From an uncultured bacterium (lineage in GTDB: Bacteria > Bacteroidota > Bacteroidia > Bacteroidales > Bacteroidaceae), in contig CALZTP010000016.1 of NCBI GenBank assembly GCA_945829115.1, forward strand, positions 1 through 36,877: a stretch of 36,877 nucleotides of DNA, given 5' to 3'. A model generated the notes under the pieces. It was not told the origin of the DNA and did no database searches. It saw only the letters and a program-made list of their open reading frames with translations. The translations under genes and the position numbers were made by a program. Below are positions 1 through 8,569 of this stretch, piece by piece (position 1 is the stretch's first letter; each line of letters starts with the position of its first letter).

Positions 1-12
1 TTGCTATGCCTT

Positions 13-825
13 TCATTTCTTGTTTTCAAAATTTATCTGGAACCATGCGTATTTGTTTCTTGCCCATGTCTTCTGCCCAACGACATAGACGAGCTTGACT
101 GCCCATTTGGGCAATATAGATTTTATGGACTTCTGATTCTGTTTCTTGCTCCACGACCCTGCATAGTTATGCGCACAGAAACTGGTCTTTGTGCGATGTA
201 CTTCTATGGCATTCCTGGAATTGAAGAAGTCCTTGCCAAAGACCATGATCTTCTTTTCTTCTTCCTGAAAATCAGTGTTTCCGTTTGTTTTGTAGAATTT
301 ATAGTTGAGGGATGTCAGAACGTGGTGGAAACGGCAAGGAAGCGGCAGCATGTCGTATGTGCCGTTTTCTTTCACGAAGTGTTTGCCGTCGTACGAATCA
401 AGCAGGTCTTTTATCCATCCGCAGTGTTTTCTCGTTCCGATGATAGCTGCTTCAAATCCGCGTATCTGGTCATGGCCTATGAAATATGGCAGGGTGAGAA
501 GAACATCAAAACTCTTGTACATGATAACATCTGAATCAAGATATATTCCTCCGAAGTTGTAGAGGGCATAAAGTCTGATATAGTCGGCGGCAAAAGCATA
601 TTTCTTCGCTTCGTATGCCTCTTTTGTCCATTCGGTAGAGTCAAGACTGAAATGCTTTTCCGTTACGTTCAGCCCGGAAAGACATGCTACGTCTTTCGGC
701 ATCTTTCCCCATAGCCATATCTCATAGCCTTTGAGATGCTCCCTCCATGTTTGAAGACATTGCTTAATGCTGTCCGGGAAGTTATCACCAGACAACCAGC
801 ATAGATGTATTATCTTTGGAATCAT
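13..825 (-). CDS. GT32-type glycosyltransferase (DXD sugar-binding domain)
   Basis: This is a predicted cytoplasmic glycosyltransferase of 270 residues that would add one sugar to the lipid-linked repeat unit. The N-terminus (MIPKIIHLCWLSGD) is the typical opening of the GT32/Gly_transf_sug family. The segment YIRLYALYNFGGIYLDSDV (about residues 82–100) carries the family's DXD motif at D97–D99, which binds the metal and nucleotide-sugar. The length fits the bacterial family and both ends are intact: ATG at 825 and TGA at 13–15. It is the last gene of the polysaccharide operon visible here, 117 bases after the acyltransferase. Family assignment is firm; donor and acceptor sugars cannot be read from the sequence. 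Confidence 0.85.
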   Translation of the reverse strand: MIPKIIHLCWLSGDNFPDSIKQCLQTWREHLKGYEIWLWGKMPKDVACLSGLNVTEKHFSLDSTEWTKEAYEAKKYAFAADYIRLYALYNFGGIYLDSDVIMYKSFDVLLTLPYFIGHDQIRGFEAAIIGTRKHCGWIKDLLDSYDGKHFVKENGTYDMLPLPCRFHHVLTSLNYKFYKTNGNTDFQEEEKKIMVFGKDFFNSRNAIEVHRTKTSFCAHNYAGSWSKKQNQKSIKSILPKWAVKLVYVVGQKTWARNKYAWFQINFENKK

Positions 826-865
826 ATTTAAATCTTTTTGTCATAAAACGGAATATCACCTATTC

Positions 866-910
866 GAGGGTGAGGGTGAAACTCCCTCATTCTACTCGAC
901 CCTGACCCTA
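866..910. other. Imperfect inverted repeat between acyltransferase and GT32 genes
   Basis: The arm AGGGTGAGGGTGA (from about 867) can pair with TCGACCCTGACCCT (to about 909) with one mismatch and one bulge. The intervening ACTCCCTC can alternatively pair with GAGGG in the left arm, so two mutually exclusive folds are possible. No T-run follows in the minus direction, so this is not a classical terminator. It may be an RNA-stability or attenuation element; that is inference. Confidence 0.35.
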
Positions 911-942
911 GCGGATAGCACAGATTGACACGTATAATCAAA

Positions 943-1572
943 TCATTGATTAGAGTATGATAACATTCGAATCACCTTGCACGGATTGCCAGCAGCTATG
1001 CAGTCGGCGGGGATGCTCTTAGTCACCACGCTGCCGGCACCAATAATGCTGCGTGCGCCGATTGTCACGCCTTTCAGTATGATGCTATGAGCGCCAATCC
1101 ATACATCATCTTCAATCGTTATAGGAGCGGATTTGACATACTGCCCGTCTTCATCAGACTGAGGGAGCGAGTGGTTACGGACACGATAGTCCATCTCATG
1201 ACAGTCCGTGTCAATGATAAGCACACAAGCACCGATGTTCACGTTGTTGCCAATCTTCAGACTGTCGTGTATCCACATCCGTGTGCTGCTCTTCCCCACG
1301 TTGTCACCAATCGACATCCTCGCTTCTGGCCTGTCCGTCAGTATCGCACCTTGCAGGTTGCTGCCAATAGGGTTCACTGCCTCACCAGAGGAGAAATAAA
1401 AGTTGTCACCTATTCTTATTTCACCCCCACAAACGACGGAAATCTTGCCTGGAATCATACAGTTTAGTCCAAACGTCACGCCCTTAGATTTTAGCATTAT
1501 ACGATTTATGTAAGGAAAAAACCTAACACGCAGGGCACACGGAAGATTTATGAGCTTTGAACGAATATTCAT
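943..1572 (-). CDS. Hexapeptide-repeat (left-handed beta-helix) acyltransferase, probable sugar O-acetyltransferase
   Basis: A 209-residue protein whose second half is built of isoleucine/valine-glycine hexapeptides (for example ITIEDDVWIGAHSIILKGV and IIGAGSVVTKSIP, about residues 150–190). It ends in the AAGNPCKVIR signature of the LacA/CysE/WbbJ-type acetyltransferases. The His in IIDTDCHEMDY (about residue 125) sits where the family's catalytic His is found. Members use acetyl-CoA and form trimers. In this operon the likely job is O-acetylation of a sugar of the repeat unit. It starts with ATG 43 bases after the frameshifted GT4 gene. Family assignment is secure; acceptor and exact acyl group are unknown. 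Confidence 0.88.
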   Translation of the reverse strand: MNIRSKLINLPCALRVRFFPYINRIMLKSKGVTFGLNCMIPGKISVVCGGEIRIGDNFYFSSGEAVNPIGSNLQGAILTDRPEARMSIGDNVGKSSTRMWIHDSLKIGNNVNIGACVLIIDTDCHEMDYRVRNHSLPQSDEDGQYVKSAPITIEDDVWIGAHSIILKGVTIGARSIIGAGSVVTKSIPADCIAAGNPCKVIRMLSYSNQ

Positions 1573-1614
1573 ACGAATTCAGATAATAATGTTAGTTCCT
1601 TCTTGTTCATCTTT

Positions 1615-2816
1615 TCACAATATCATCTCTTTATACGTCTCTATCAGGCTATTCACGATTGAAACCTTGTCATGCCTGCGCAATGCCACATCATGTGCAG
1701 CTTTGCCAATTTTTATGTTCTCATTGATGTCGTTTATCATACGTCCGACATAATAAGCAGCGATGTACGGGTCAGTGACAGGGAAGAGAAGACCTGTCTT
1801 GCCGTGTTCCACCATGGAGTCTGTACCACCGACACGGCTTGCCACAACAGGTATCCCTACGAGCTGTGCCTCCCCTACGCTGTTAGGACTGTTTTCCATG
1901 TATGACGGATGAAAATATAATGTGCTTGACAACAGCGTGTCTCTCAACTGTTCAGCAAAAGCGACACCACAGAGACAGACGTTCACATCCTCATGCTTCA
2001 GTCCCGTGTGAGCCTCCATCATATGCGGTTCAACATTCCCGAATACCTTCCACTCAAAGTCGAGATGCATCTCGTTCTTCAGAATATTTGCAACTTTGAG
2101 TATCACGTCATATCCCTTGTATGTCGGGAAAGAGATAGTGCTCATGATAACAGGACGCTGTGACATGACGCGATTTTTCTCTTCATAGAAAATGTCACGC
2201 AGTATCTCACCTCCATAATGATATTCAGCGTTCGGGTTTAGCACAGCTAATGCCTGCTGGTCCCAGTCGGTGCGTCCAAGGACATGAGGCACTGCCTTCA
2301 AGATGGCCTTCTCCCAATGGCAGCTGCGATGCCAGTAAGCATGATACATGAAATTCCCGAATTTCCCTTTCAGACCCTTTCCGCTGTTAATGTATTTCCA
2401 TTTTGAAATGCCTGGCGGAAGGTATATATAGAGAGAAGACCTTGTATATGCAGGATGGTTGGTATATTGCCTGTTACCAAAGCTGCAAGTCCTTGATAGA
2501 GTTCAGAGCCAAAGATATGTATCACGTCGGGGCGGAAATCGTCAATCACGGCTTTGAACCTCTGCGTATAGTATGGCCATAGTATTTCGTCTCTTGTGAC
2601 ATCATTGATTTTCAACAGATAGATTATTTTATCTTTAACACATTTGCGATGGTGAGGCACAGGATAATATGTCACTCCTTCCTGCACAACTTTTTCCGGT
2701 TGACCATCCATGCAGAACGATATGCCAAGATTCAGATTGCCGTGTTTGACAATCTCCTTTTGTACTGACGCTACCCATCCTCCACCGTTATAGCCACCGC
2801 CGCTATTTCTTTGCAA
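1615..2816 (-). pseudogene. GT4-family glycosyltransferase split by a frameshift
   Basis: Two adjacent reading frames together make one ordinary GT-B glycosyltransferase of about 400 residues. The upstream part (2370–2816) has the N-terminal motif YNGGGWVASVQKEI and FRPDVIHIFGSE...ILHIQGLL. The downstream part (frame open from above 2430 to 1615) has GRTDWD, PTYKGYDVIL, and the donor-site segment SPNSVGEAQLVGIPVVASRV with the usual second Glu replaced in context by GGTDSMVEHG. Conserved sequence leaves the first frame after HIQGLL and resumes in the second at LPPGISKWKYINSGK. The switch therefore falls at the TA/GA tract at 2423–2436. Removing one dinucleotide would restore a single frame. 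The upstream part also lacks an ATG; the first in-frame initiator is TTG at 2816, just inside the remnant gene before it. It could be a true pseudogene, a slippage-controlled gene or an assembly error. Confidence 0.8.
2423..2436. repeat. Short dinucleotide tract (TA)4(GA)3 at the frameshift point
   Basis: On the plus strand the sequence reads TATATATAGAGAGA, which is CT/AT repeats in the coding sense. It lies exactly between the two out-of-frame halves of the GT4 gene. A change of one dinucleotide unit in this tract is sufficient to explain the frame change. The tract is short, so slippage is plausible but not proven. Confidence 0.6.
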
Positions 2817-3114
2817 TGGTGTGTAAAGGCCTGGGCTGCCAATCCCAGAGAAATGGAATGATTTCGTGGGAGAGGTAGTAGGGGAAGGTGTCGAAGCTAA
2901 TGGAGACAGGCTCTGCGAACATCAGTCTTGCCCCTCGGCATTGGCATATTTTCGGGAATGAGCACTTGAATGCTAATCCATGCAGTGCCCTTGGCGGATA
3001 GAATTCTTTTGCTGCCTGCCCTCCAATTTCTTTCCATGCCTTGAAAGGCGAATATTTGAAATTAATGCTTCCTGGGTGGAGGAATGGCTGTACAGCTTTT
3101 ATTGTTGTAATAGT
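2803..3114 (-). pseudogene. Truncated remnant of another glycosyltransferase
   Basis: About 100 codons encode a sequence that looks like the N-terminal third of a Bacteroidota glycosyltransferase: FLHPGSINFKYSPFKAWKEI, then EFYPPRALHGLAFKC, RGARLMFAEPVSISFDTFPYY and LSHEIIPFLWDWQP. The last piece resembles a WDCWP-type motif that I recall from such enzymes. The frame ends at a TAG at 2803, immediately against the start-less N-terminus of the following GT4 gene. The rest of the protein (probably 200 residues or more) is absent. Upstream it runs into the 3' end of the intact GT4 gene with no ATG. An upstream GTG at 3183 exists, but it lies within the neighbour's coding sequence in another frame. 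The pieces suggest one or more deletions between neighbouring glycosyltransferase genes. It is not expected to be functional. Confidence 0.65.
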
Positions 3115-4268
3115 GCGTGCGGGCGATTTGTTTTTGAGAATTGCTCGAAAAATGCGATTGCTTTTTTCGCGATATTCTTCCACTTTAATTTCTCAGGAAC
3201 AAAGAAGTTAGCATTATGTTCATTTTCATAGTAAGAAATGCATTCAGCCAAAGCTCTTGTGTCACCATTATCCACTAACATACCGTTTTCCCCCTGCTCA
3301 ATAAATTCCTCAAAGGCCCCCACTTTAGTAGCTATCACAGGCGTTCCGAACATCATTGCAGTATGTGTGATTCCACTTTGTGAGCCGTTTACGTATGGGC
3401 AAATGACACAAGAAGCATATTTCACGAGGTTAGCAAACTCCTCATCTTTCAGGAATCGATTGATAAGAATAAATCGATTGTCGTGTTTTATTTTTTCTAA
3501 AACAGAATCATCTCCAGCCCCTGCAATCACGATTTTATTTTTTATCAGTTCAGGATTCTTTATAATAGCGTCATAAAGGAAGCCTAATCCTTTGTAAGGT
3601 TGAATAATTCCGATAAACAAGCTGTATTGTTCATTGATGATGGGCACAGAGACATCAAATAAGGAGTAAGTTTCGAAAGGTCCAAAATAGATTGTTTTAA
3701 CATCAATGTTAGGACATTCCTTTCTTAATGTTCTTGCTGTATTCTCAGAATATGTTATTATGGGGAAACCTAAGTTCATTGTCTTGACAACAACATTCTT
3801 CAATCTCCTATCGCTAACATGGTTTCTCAGAATCTCATGATAGGCAATTACTACATTTCTGAATCTTTTTCTTTTCAGAATGCTACATAGCCGCGAATCC
3901 CATTCTTCATTTACGTTGATATAGATTACATCGTATTTCTCAGACAATAATTTCTCAGTTATCTTTCTTAAAACGACCTCATTTTTCAAGTAGCCAATCA
4001 AGCCCTTCAGACTTCTTTTTCCACATAATCTATAAGGTGCAACATTAATGCTTACAGCTTTGTCTATGTATTTGTACATGCTGTTCTCTTCAGACAAGGC
4101 GGTTATGCCATATCCCCCCACTTCTTTTCCGAAAGAAAGATTCTCTGCTTCAGTCTCTCCTTCTCTTGCAAGGAAAAACATTGAGACCTTGTTTCCCAAA
4201 TCGTGGAGATGTTTTGCAAAAGGAATTGTTGCCCCTTCAAAGAATGTACTAATAAAACAGATATTCAT
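3099..4268 (-). CDS. GT4-family glycosyltransferase
   Basis: A 389-residue GT-B fold enzyme. The N-terminus MNICFISTFFEGATIPFAKH is the first Rossmann strand. The C-terminal half has SLFIGIIQPYKGLGFLYDAI (about 217–236), VIAGAGDDS and the donor-binding segment GSQSGITHTAMMFGTPVIA followed by GAFEEFIEQGENGMLV (about 300–335). The usual first Glu of the E-x7-E motif is replaced by SQSG, as in several GT4 subfamilies. It would transfer a sugar with retention of configuration onto the growing repeat unit at the inner face of the membrane. Its ATG lies one base after the preceding gene's stop, showing tight operon packing. The last residues (RPHALLQQ) may come from a rearrangement, since remnant coding sequence follows at once. 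Substrates unknown. Confidence 0.85.
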   Translation of the reverse strand: MNICFISTFFEGATIPFAKHLHDLGNKVSMFFLAREGETEAENLSFGKEVGGYGITALSEENSMYKYIDKAVSINVAPYRLCGKRSLKGLIGYLKNEVVLRKITEKLLSEKYDVIYINVNEEWDSRLCSILKRKRFRNVVIAYHEILRNHVSDRRLKNVVVKTMNLGFPIITYSENTARTLRKECPNIDVKTIYFGPFETYSLFDVSVPIINEQYSLFIGIIQPYKGLGFLYDAIIKNPELIKNKIVIAGAGDDSVLEKIKHDNRFILINRFLKDEEFANLVKYASCVICPYVNGSQSGITHTAMMFGTPVIATKVGAFEEFIEQGENGMLVDNGDTRALAECISYYENEHNANFFVPEKLKWKNIAKKAIAFFEQFSKTNRPHALLQQ

Positions 4269-4269
4269 T

Positions 4270-5223
4270 TTATTTCAAGATAAAAATTTTCTGTAAGAGA
4301 TTAACAACATTTACGTGCACAAAATCTTTGCTGTAAAGAGAAATTACAACGAGGAAAGCTTCCAGGAGGCTGCATTTTTTCAAGAATTTCCTTACCAAAT
4401 TCCAAAACCCTTTTGATGAATTGAAGAACCCGTTCTGTTTCATGACAAGGAGATTTAAGAAGACGAATCTTTTCTGTGCTCCTTTTTCAAAGTTGTCGAT
4501 ATTATCAGTGAAATCGTTTATCAACGTAAAGAAAGCCTTTTCCTCTTTTTCTCTGTTTCTTTTCTGAGTGATTGAGCCAGGAGTCACTCTATAGAAATAT
4601 GTTTCTTTCAGACAGAAAGCCATACGTGAGACATGTTTCGCCAAGAAGAAGGTCCAATAGGTGTCTTCATGAATAATGCCCTCCTTGAACCAGATTCCAT
4701 TGTTAACAATTAGCCTTTTCTCGACGAGCCTGTTTTGTGCCATAACAGGGTTTACGTCATAATTCAACAACGTCTTCATAATATATTTTCTGTCGTCGGT
4801 GAAAGATGGATGTTGTATGGTAGAGAGATTCTTTAGATATTCTGAATCAGAAGAATATCCTCCCTGTACCAGTTCAGCATTGTTTTCTGTTGCAGCAGAG
4901 AAAAGGGAATAGAGGCAATTTGGCAGGAGGAAGTCGTCGCTGTCAAGAAAAAAAACATACTTCCCTTGTGCAGCCCTTATGCCAGTGTTCCTTGCTGCTG
5001 AGAGCCCTTTGTTCTTCTCATGATGTATTATCTTGAACTTTACATTTCCAGAATATCCTTGAATGAAATTTTCTGCAATCGTTATGCTGTTGTCTCTTCC
5101 GCAGTCGTTCACGAGAATGCATTCCACACCCTCAGTCATAGATTGTTGTGCAACAGAAATTAGGCATTGCTCGATGTAGTGCTCAACATTGTAAATAGGA
5201 ACAATAATAGAGATATGTATCAT
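4270..5223 (-). CDS. GT2-family glycosyltransferase
   Basis: A 317-residue GT-A enzyme with the textbook opening ISIIVPIYNVEHYIEQCLIS (residues 4–23), the UDP-binding strand ECILVNDCGRDNS and KNKGLSAARNTGIRAAQGKY. The DXD-type motif FFLDSDD has its acidic residues at 94–97 and binds the metal and nucleotide-sugar. The rest is a variable acceptor domain including EGIIHEDTYW, whose ED(T) is a usual catalytic-base region. It is an inverting cytosolic transferase. ATG overlaps the stop of the fucosyltransferase gene by four bases (ATGA), indicating translational coupling. Family certain; sugar specificity cannot be told. Confidence 0.9.
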   Translation of the reverse strand: MIHISIIVPIYNVEHYIEQCLISVAQQSMTEGVECILVNDCGRDNSITIAENFIQGYSGNVKFKIIHHEKNKGLSAARNTGIRAAQGKYVFFLDSDDFLLPNCLYSLFSAATENNAELVQGGYSSDSEYLKNLSTIQHPSFTDDRKYIMKTLLNYDVNPVMAQNRLVEKRLIVNNGIWFKEGIIHEDTYWTFFLAKHVSRMAFCLKETYFYRVTPGSITQKRNREKEEKAFFTLINDFTDNIDNFEKGAQKRFVFLNLLVMKQNGFFNSSKGFWNLVRKFLKKCSLLEAFLVVISLYSKDFVHVNVVNLLQKIFILK

Positions 5224-6167
5224 TTTCTATCAACGCTGACAGGTAATAAAATCCAGTTTTTCTGATAAATATCCGATTTAAAATCAAGGTTATACCATCT
5301 GCTTGGAGCGATTACAGTTTTCCGCTCGTTATCAGAAAGGAATTGTGCCCACCAATGCAATGTGCTGTTGCTAATGATGAAATGCTTGCACGAAGACATG
5401 AGCCGCATGGTTTCCCACACCTCGTCTTTCCCTGATTCGTAAAAGCATTCGCACCCCTCAATTTTTATGTTTTCCTTTGCCCATTCAATATCGTTAGAAA
5501 AGAGTATGAAGACCGGATTGTTTATCTTTTCTTTCATCAAGTCAATAGCATCTTCGTAATATTTCTTGTCGCAAACGAAGTAAGTGCTTTTAATTTTCTC
5601 ATCGTCAACGAAATCGCCCCTTCTGATGCTTATTGCCACAGAATTGGAGGAACGTATTTTTTCTAACAGTTCCCTATTGTATTTGTGAAGAGGACTTTTC
5701 GGTTTGAAATGTTCCCTTAACTCCTTTTGGCAGTTGTCGAAATATCTATCACATTCAAACGACCCCTTTACAATTATATTCTTCACCCACCAAGGCTTCT
5801 TCAATCTGAAAGGGTGATAGCCAATGCTTAGGAAATACAATCCGAAGAATTCCATTACAGGAAGCCATTTCCTCTCGTATTTGTTTTTTTTCAAGAAGTC
5901 ACCTGCATAGGGATAGAATCGTTTGAAAACTTTCAAGACGATGTATTGCAGAATGGAATAATTCAGAGCGTCCTGCTTTTCCGTTCCAATAGTGTTGAAA
6001 TACTCCAATTGGTTTTCGTTGAAGAATCCTGAGACGTATTTATCTCTGTGAACTTCATCGAAGTTGAAAATCAGAGTCTCAGAAGGATTTGCTTTCTGCA
6101 GTTTTCTGGCAAAGGCATATTGGAACATCTGGTTTCCCAATCGCCCACTAATGCTTACATAAATCAT
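5220..6167 (-). CDS. GT11-family alpha-1,2-fucosyltransferase
   Basis: A 315-residue enzyme with the GT11 signatures. The N-terminal GRLGNQMFQYAFARKLQ (residues 8–24) is followed by VAISIRRGDFV (177–187), where the RRGD motif binds the GDP part of GDP-fucose. Then come FILFSNDIEWAKENI and SCKHFIISNSTLHWWAQFL (about 268–286). These match the FutC/WbwK-type bacterial alpha-1,2-fucosyltransferases. The expected reaction is transfer of L-fucose from GDP-Fuc to a galactose (or similar) of the repeat unit, giving an H-antigen-like structure. The family first motif often has HxRRGD; here it is SIRRGD. It overlaps neighbours at both ends by four bases. No GDP-fucose synthesis genes are in the window, so the donor must come from elsewhere in the genome. 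Confidence 0.9.
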   Translation of the reverse strand: MIYVSISGRLGNQMFQYAFARKLQKANPSETLIFNFDEVHRDKYVSGFFNENQLEYFNTIGTEKQDALNYSILQYIVLKVFKRFYPYAGDFLKKNKYERKWLPVMEFFGLYFLSIGYHPFRLKKPWWVKNIIVKGSFECDRYFDNCQKELREHFKPKSPLHKYNRELLEKIRSSNSVAISIRRGDFVDDEKIKSTYFVCDKKYYEDAIDLMKEKINNPVFILFSNDIEWAKENIKIEGCECFYESGKDEVWETMRLMSSCKHFIISNSTLHWWAQFLSDNERKTVIAPSRWYNLDFKSDIYQKNWILLPVSVDRK

Positions 6168-7111
6168 TGTCTTGGGTTTTTAATATTTCCGTAAGCTTTC
6201 ACGATTCTTTCGTCAATCTCTGCACCTAACCAAATAATGTCACAATCTTCGTTCAGAGAAGATACAGCACTGGAACATACCGTAATGGCAGTCTTGAATC
6301 GAATGCCCATGATATCTAAGAGCTGTTGAGGCGCCTTCGTTACGAGAGTGGATATTCCTGGAAATGCTTTCTTATAGTCGTATCTGTCACGTGGATGCAG
6401 TTTCACCAAAATGTTATCCGAACCGAATTTTTCCACAAAAGGCAGGAAGATATTCCTTATTTCTTCATCTTGAAGATGAGCATCTTCTTGCAACGGCTGA
6501 CTGAAAATGACTATATCTTTTTTTATTGAGTTAAGAGGCGGTAGTGAAAAAGCCTTTGAGATTAGATTTCTCTTTGAATCTGGTGCATTATGCCATAGTT
6601 CCACCAAAGAAATTCTTTCATAGGGCAGGGATTTTTCAATAAAAAGTTCCTCGTCTTTTGTGGAAGAAATAATTCTTTTCCTGCACCAAGGATTGTGCCC
6701 GGCATAACGTTGGTATATTCTTCCCACTTTGAAGTTATACCATAATGCGCTGAATGTAGGCTTGAAGGTTATTTCTTTTCTTTCTTCCCGAATAGAAAAG
6801 AAATTTGGACAATCTTCAATGACATTATATGGAAGATTGTCAATCAGAGCAGGAGCAAAGAAGACATGGTCTTGGGCGAAGATTTCAGCCTCCTTGAGTT
6901 GCTTCCTATACTTCAGACATTTTATTCGATATTTTATCAGTTCTTTGTTTGTAAAAGGACAGATGGGGCTCATGATGATCTTTTTCTCAAGGTTACATGC
7001 TCCACAGTTGTTTCCAACAAAGAACGTTGTGTTCTGCAGCATCTCGTCGGTTGCGTACAATAGATACAACATCAGAGCGTATGTTGCATCGCCTATAAAA
7101 ACATATCTCAT
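6164..7111 (-). CDS. GT52-like glycosyltransferase, candidate sialyltransferase
   Basis: A 315-residue protein resembling the bacterial GT52/polysialyltransferase-like group. Visible motifs are IED at 98–100 (the place of the D/E-D/E-G motif, here IEDC), DIVIFSQPLQED (199–210), ILVKLHPRDRYDY (234–246) with the HP motif at 239–240, and CSSAVSSL (279–286), fitting the S motif. Enzymes of this group transfer sialic acid or a related nonulosonate from a CMP-sugar, and the same operon carries a CMP-sialate synthetase-like gene. The Gly-to-Cys change in the first motif is unusual. Coupled by four-base overlaps to the flippase gene before it and the fucosyltransferase gene after it. Family likely; the sialyl donor is inferred from context. 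Confidence 0.65.
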   Translation of the reverse strand: MRYVFIGDATYALMLYLLYATDEMLQNTTFFVGNNCGACNLEKKIIMSPICPFTNKELIKYRIKCLKYRKQLKEAEIFAQDHVFFAPALIDNLPYNVIEDCPNFFSIREERKEITFKPTFSALWYNFKVGRIYQRYAGHNPWCRKRIISSTKDEELFIEKSLPYERISLVELWHNAPDSKRNLISKAFSLPPLNSIKKDIVIFSQPLQEDAHLQDEEIRNIFLPFVEKFGSDNILVKLHPRDRYDYKKAFPGISTLVTKAPQQLLDIMGIRFKTAITVCSSAVSSLNEDCDIIWLGAEIDERIVKAYGNIKNPRQ

Positions 7112-8562
7112 TTTTTTCCTGTCTTTTCCTTAATGTAATGAACAATATAAGATAGAGTCTTATTTTTGAACAACAACGATGTGGCAATGTAAACTGCAAT
7201 GCCAGTGAAAATCTGTATTGCTAACAACGCATGAATGTTCATTTCAATCATTCCCACCACATAAACCACTGCTGCCATGAACAAAGCTTGCAAGGTGTTT
7301 GGCAAGATGTCGAGAATCTGGTCTTTATATGAATAGCCTATGTTTTTTTTATTTGGGTAAGAATTGATGAGATAAACAAAGATGTTGAAGAAAAGCATTC
7401 CCCATGCAATTGCTATAGGACTAATGAACATAGTGCCAATGATCACTGCTAAAAGAATTGGCTTTTTAATAAATTCCAATTTTAGAATAAGCCCTATAAG
7501 TCCCCTTGCCTTCAGTGCTTGAAGATTTACGTTACACATTATTCCGATGGCAAAACAGAAGCAGGTTATTTGCATGAAAGGAATACAAGGCGCCCACCTC
7601 TCTGTGTAGAGCACCACCACAATCTTGTCAGCCGTAGTAGCCAGCCCGAACAACATTGGAAAGAGAATGAATGTGCTTGTCTGTATTGCCTTTCTTAATG
7701 CCTTCTTCATTGCTTCCGCATCGTTTTGAATATTCACCAATGCAGGGAAGAGAACCGTTTGAATGGTGTTGTCGATATTATTGCAGATAAGATTTGGCAG
7801 CCCTTCACCTCTGTTGAAATAGGCAAGGTCAGAACTGGAATATTTCATTCCCAAGGCATAGCCTCTCACTTGTGATGTCAACGTGCTGATGAAACTTGTG
7901 CCCATGTATTTCAATCCCGTAGAAAACAAAGACTTGAACCGTTTGTAGCAGAACTGGAATTTTGGATGCCAGTCGAGGAGGAAATATATTACGATGGTGC
8001 TGGTGACGAGGTTGGAAATCTGCTGTCCGACAAGTGCCCATGCTCCATAGCCATTGTATGCCATGTAAATGCCTGTTGATGCTGAGACGGCAAGGCTGAT
8101 GGTATTGCTATAAAAATACCATTTGAACATCATTCTTCGTGTGACAACAGAATTTTGCACTCCAGCAAGTGCTCCTAATGGCATGGTAAGCGCCATCACC
8201 CGGATGATGTCTGTCAGCAGTTGCTCGTCGTTCTTGCTGAAGAGCATGCTGAAAAACGGAGCAATGAAGAAAATGATGCCATAGAGAATGCAGGCGAAAA
8301 GGAACTGTGTCACGAACATGGTGTTGAAGTCCTTCTCGTCAGCATCTTTCTTCTGTATAAGAGCAGGTCCTAAACCGCCATCGGAGAATATTCCCATAAG
8401 AATGAGTAACATTCCCGCCAAAGCCACTATGCCGTAGTCGTTAGGAGTGAGAATACGTGCAAGAATAACGGTTATTGCAAAGCTGATAGCTTGTGAACTG
8501 ATCTTTTGAAAAAAAGACCAGAACATACCGTTAATTGTCTTGTCTCTTAGGCTTTCTTTCAT
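7108..8562 (-). CDS. Wzx-type polysaccharide flippase (MVF/MOP superfamily)
   Basis: A 484-residue multi-spanning membrane protein. It opens with a short cytoplasmic segment (MKESLRDKTINGMFWSF) and continues as a series of about twelve to fourteen hydrophobic helices. VILARILTPNDYGIVALA and the following GLGPALIQKKDADEKDFNTM are characteristic of the WzxC/TuaB-like lipopolysaccharide biosynthesis exporters. It would flip the undecaprenyl-linked repeat unit across the inner membrane, which marks the locus as a Wzx/Wzy-dependent pathway. The partner polymerase Wzy is not visible in the window. Its stop overlaps the next start by four bases. Family sure; the direct substrate is inferred. Confidence 0.9.
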   Translation of the reverse strand: MKESLRDKTINGMFWSFFQKISSQAISFAITVILARILTPNDYGIVALAGMLLILMGIFSDGGLGPALIQKKDADEKDFNTMFVTQFLFACILYGIIFFIAPFFSMLFSKNDEQLLTDIIRVMALTMPLGALAGVQNSVVTRRMMFKWYFYSNTISLAVSASTGIYMAYNGYGAWALVGQQISNLVTSTIVIYFLLDWHPKFQFCYKRFKSLFSTGLKYMGTSFISTLTSQVRGYALGMKYSSSDLAYFNRGEGLPNLICNNIDNTIQTVLFPALVNIQNDAEAMKKALRKAIQTSTFILFPMLFGLATTADKIVVVLYTERWAPCIPFMQITCFCFAIGIMCNVNLQALKARGLIGLILKLEFIKKPILLAVIIGTMFISPIAIAWGMLFFNIFVYLINSYPNKKNIGYSYKDQILDILPNTLQALFMAAVVYVVGMIEMNIHALLAIQIFTGIAVYIATSLLFKNKTLSYIVHYIKEKTGKK

Positions 8563-8569
8563 GAATTAT

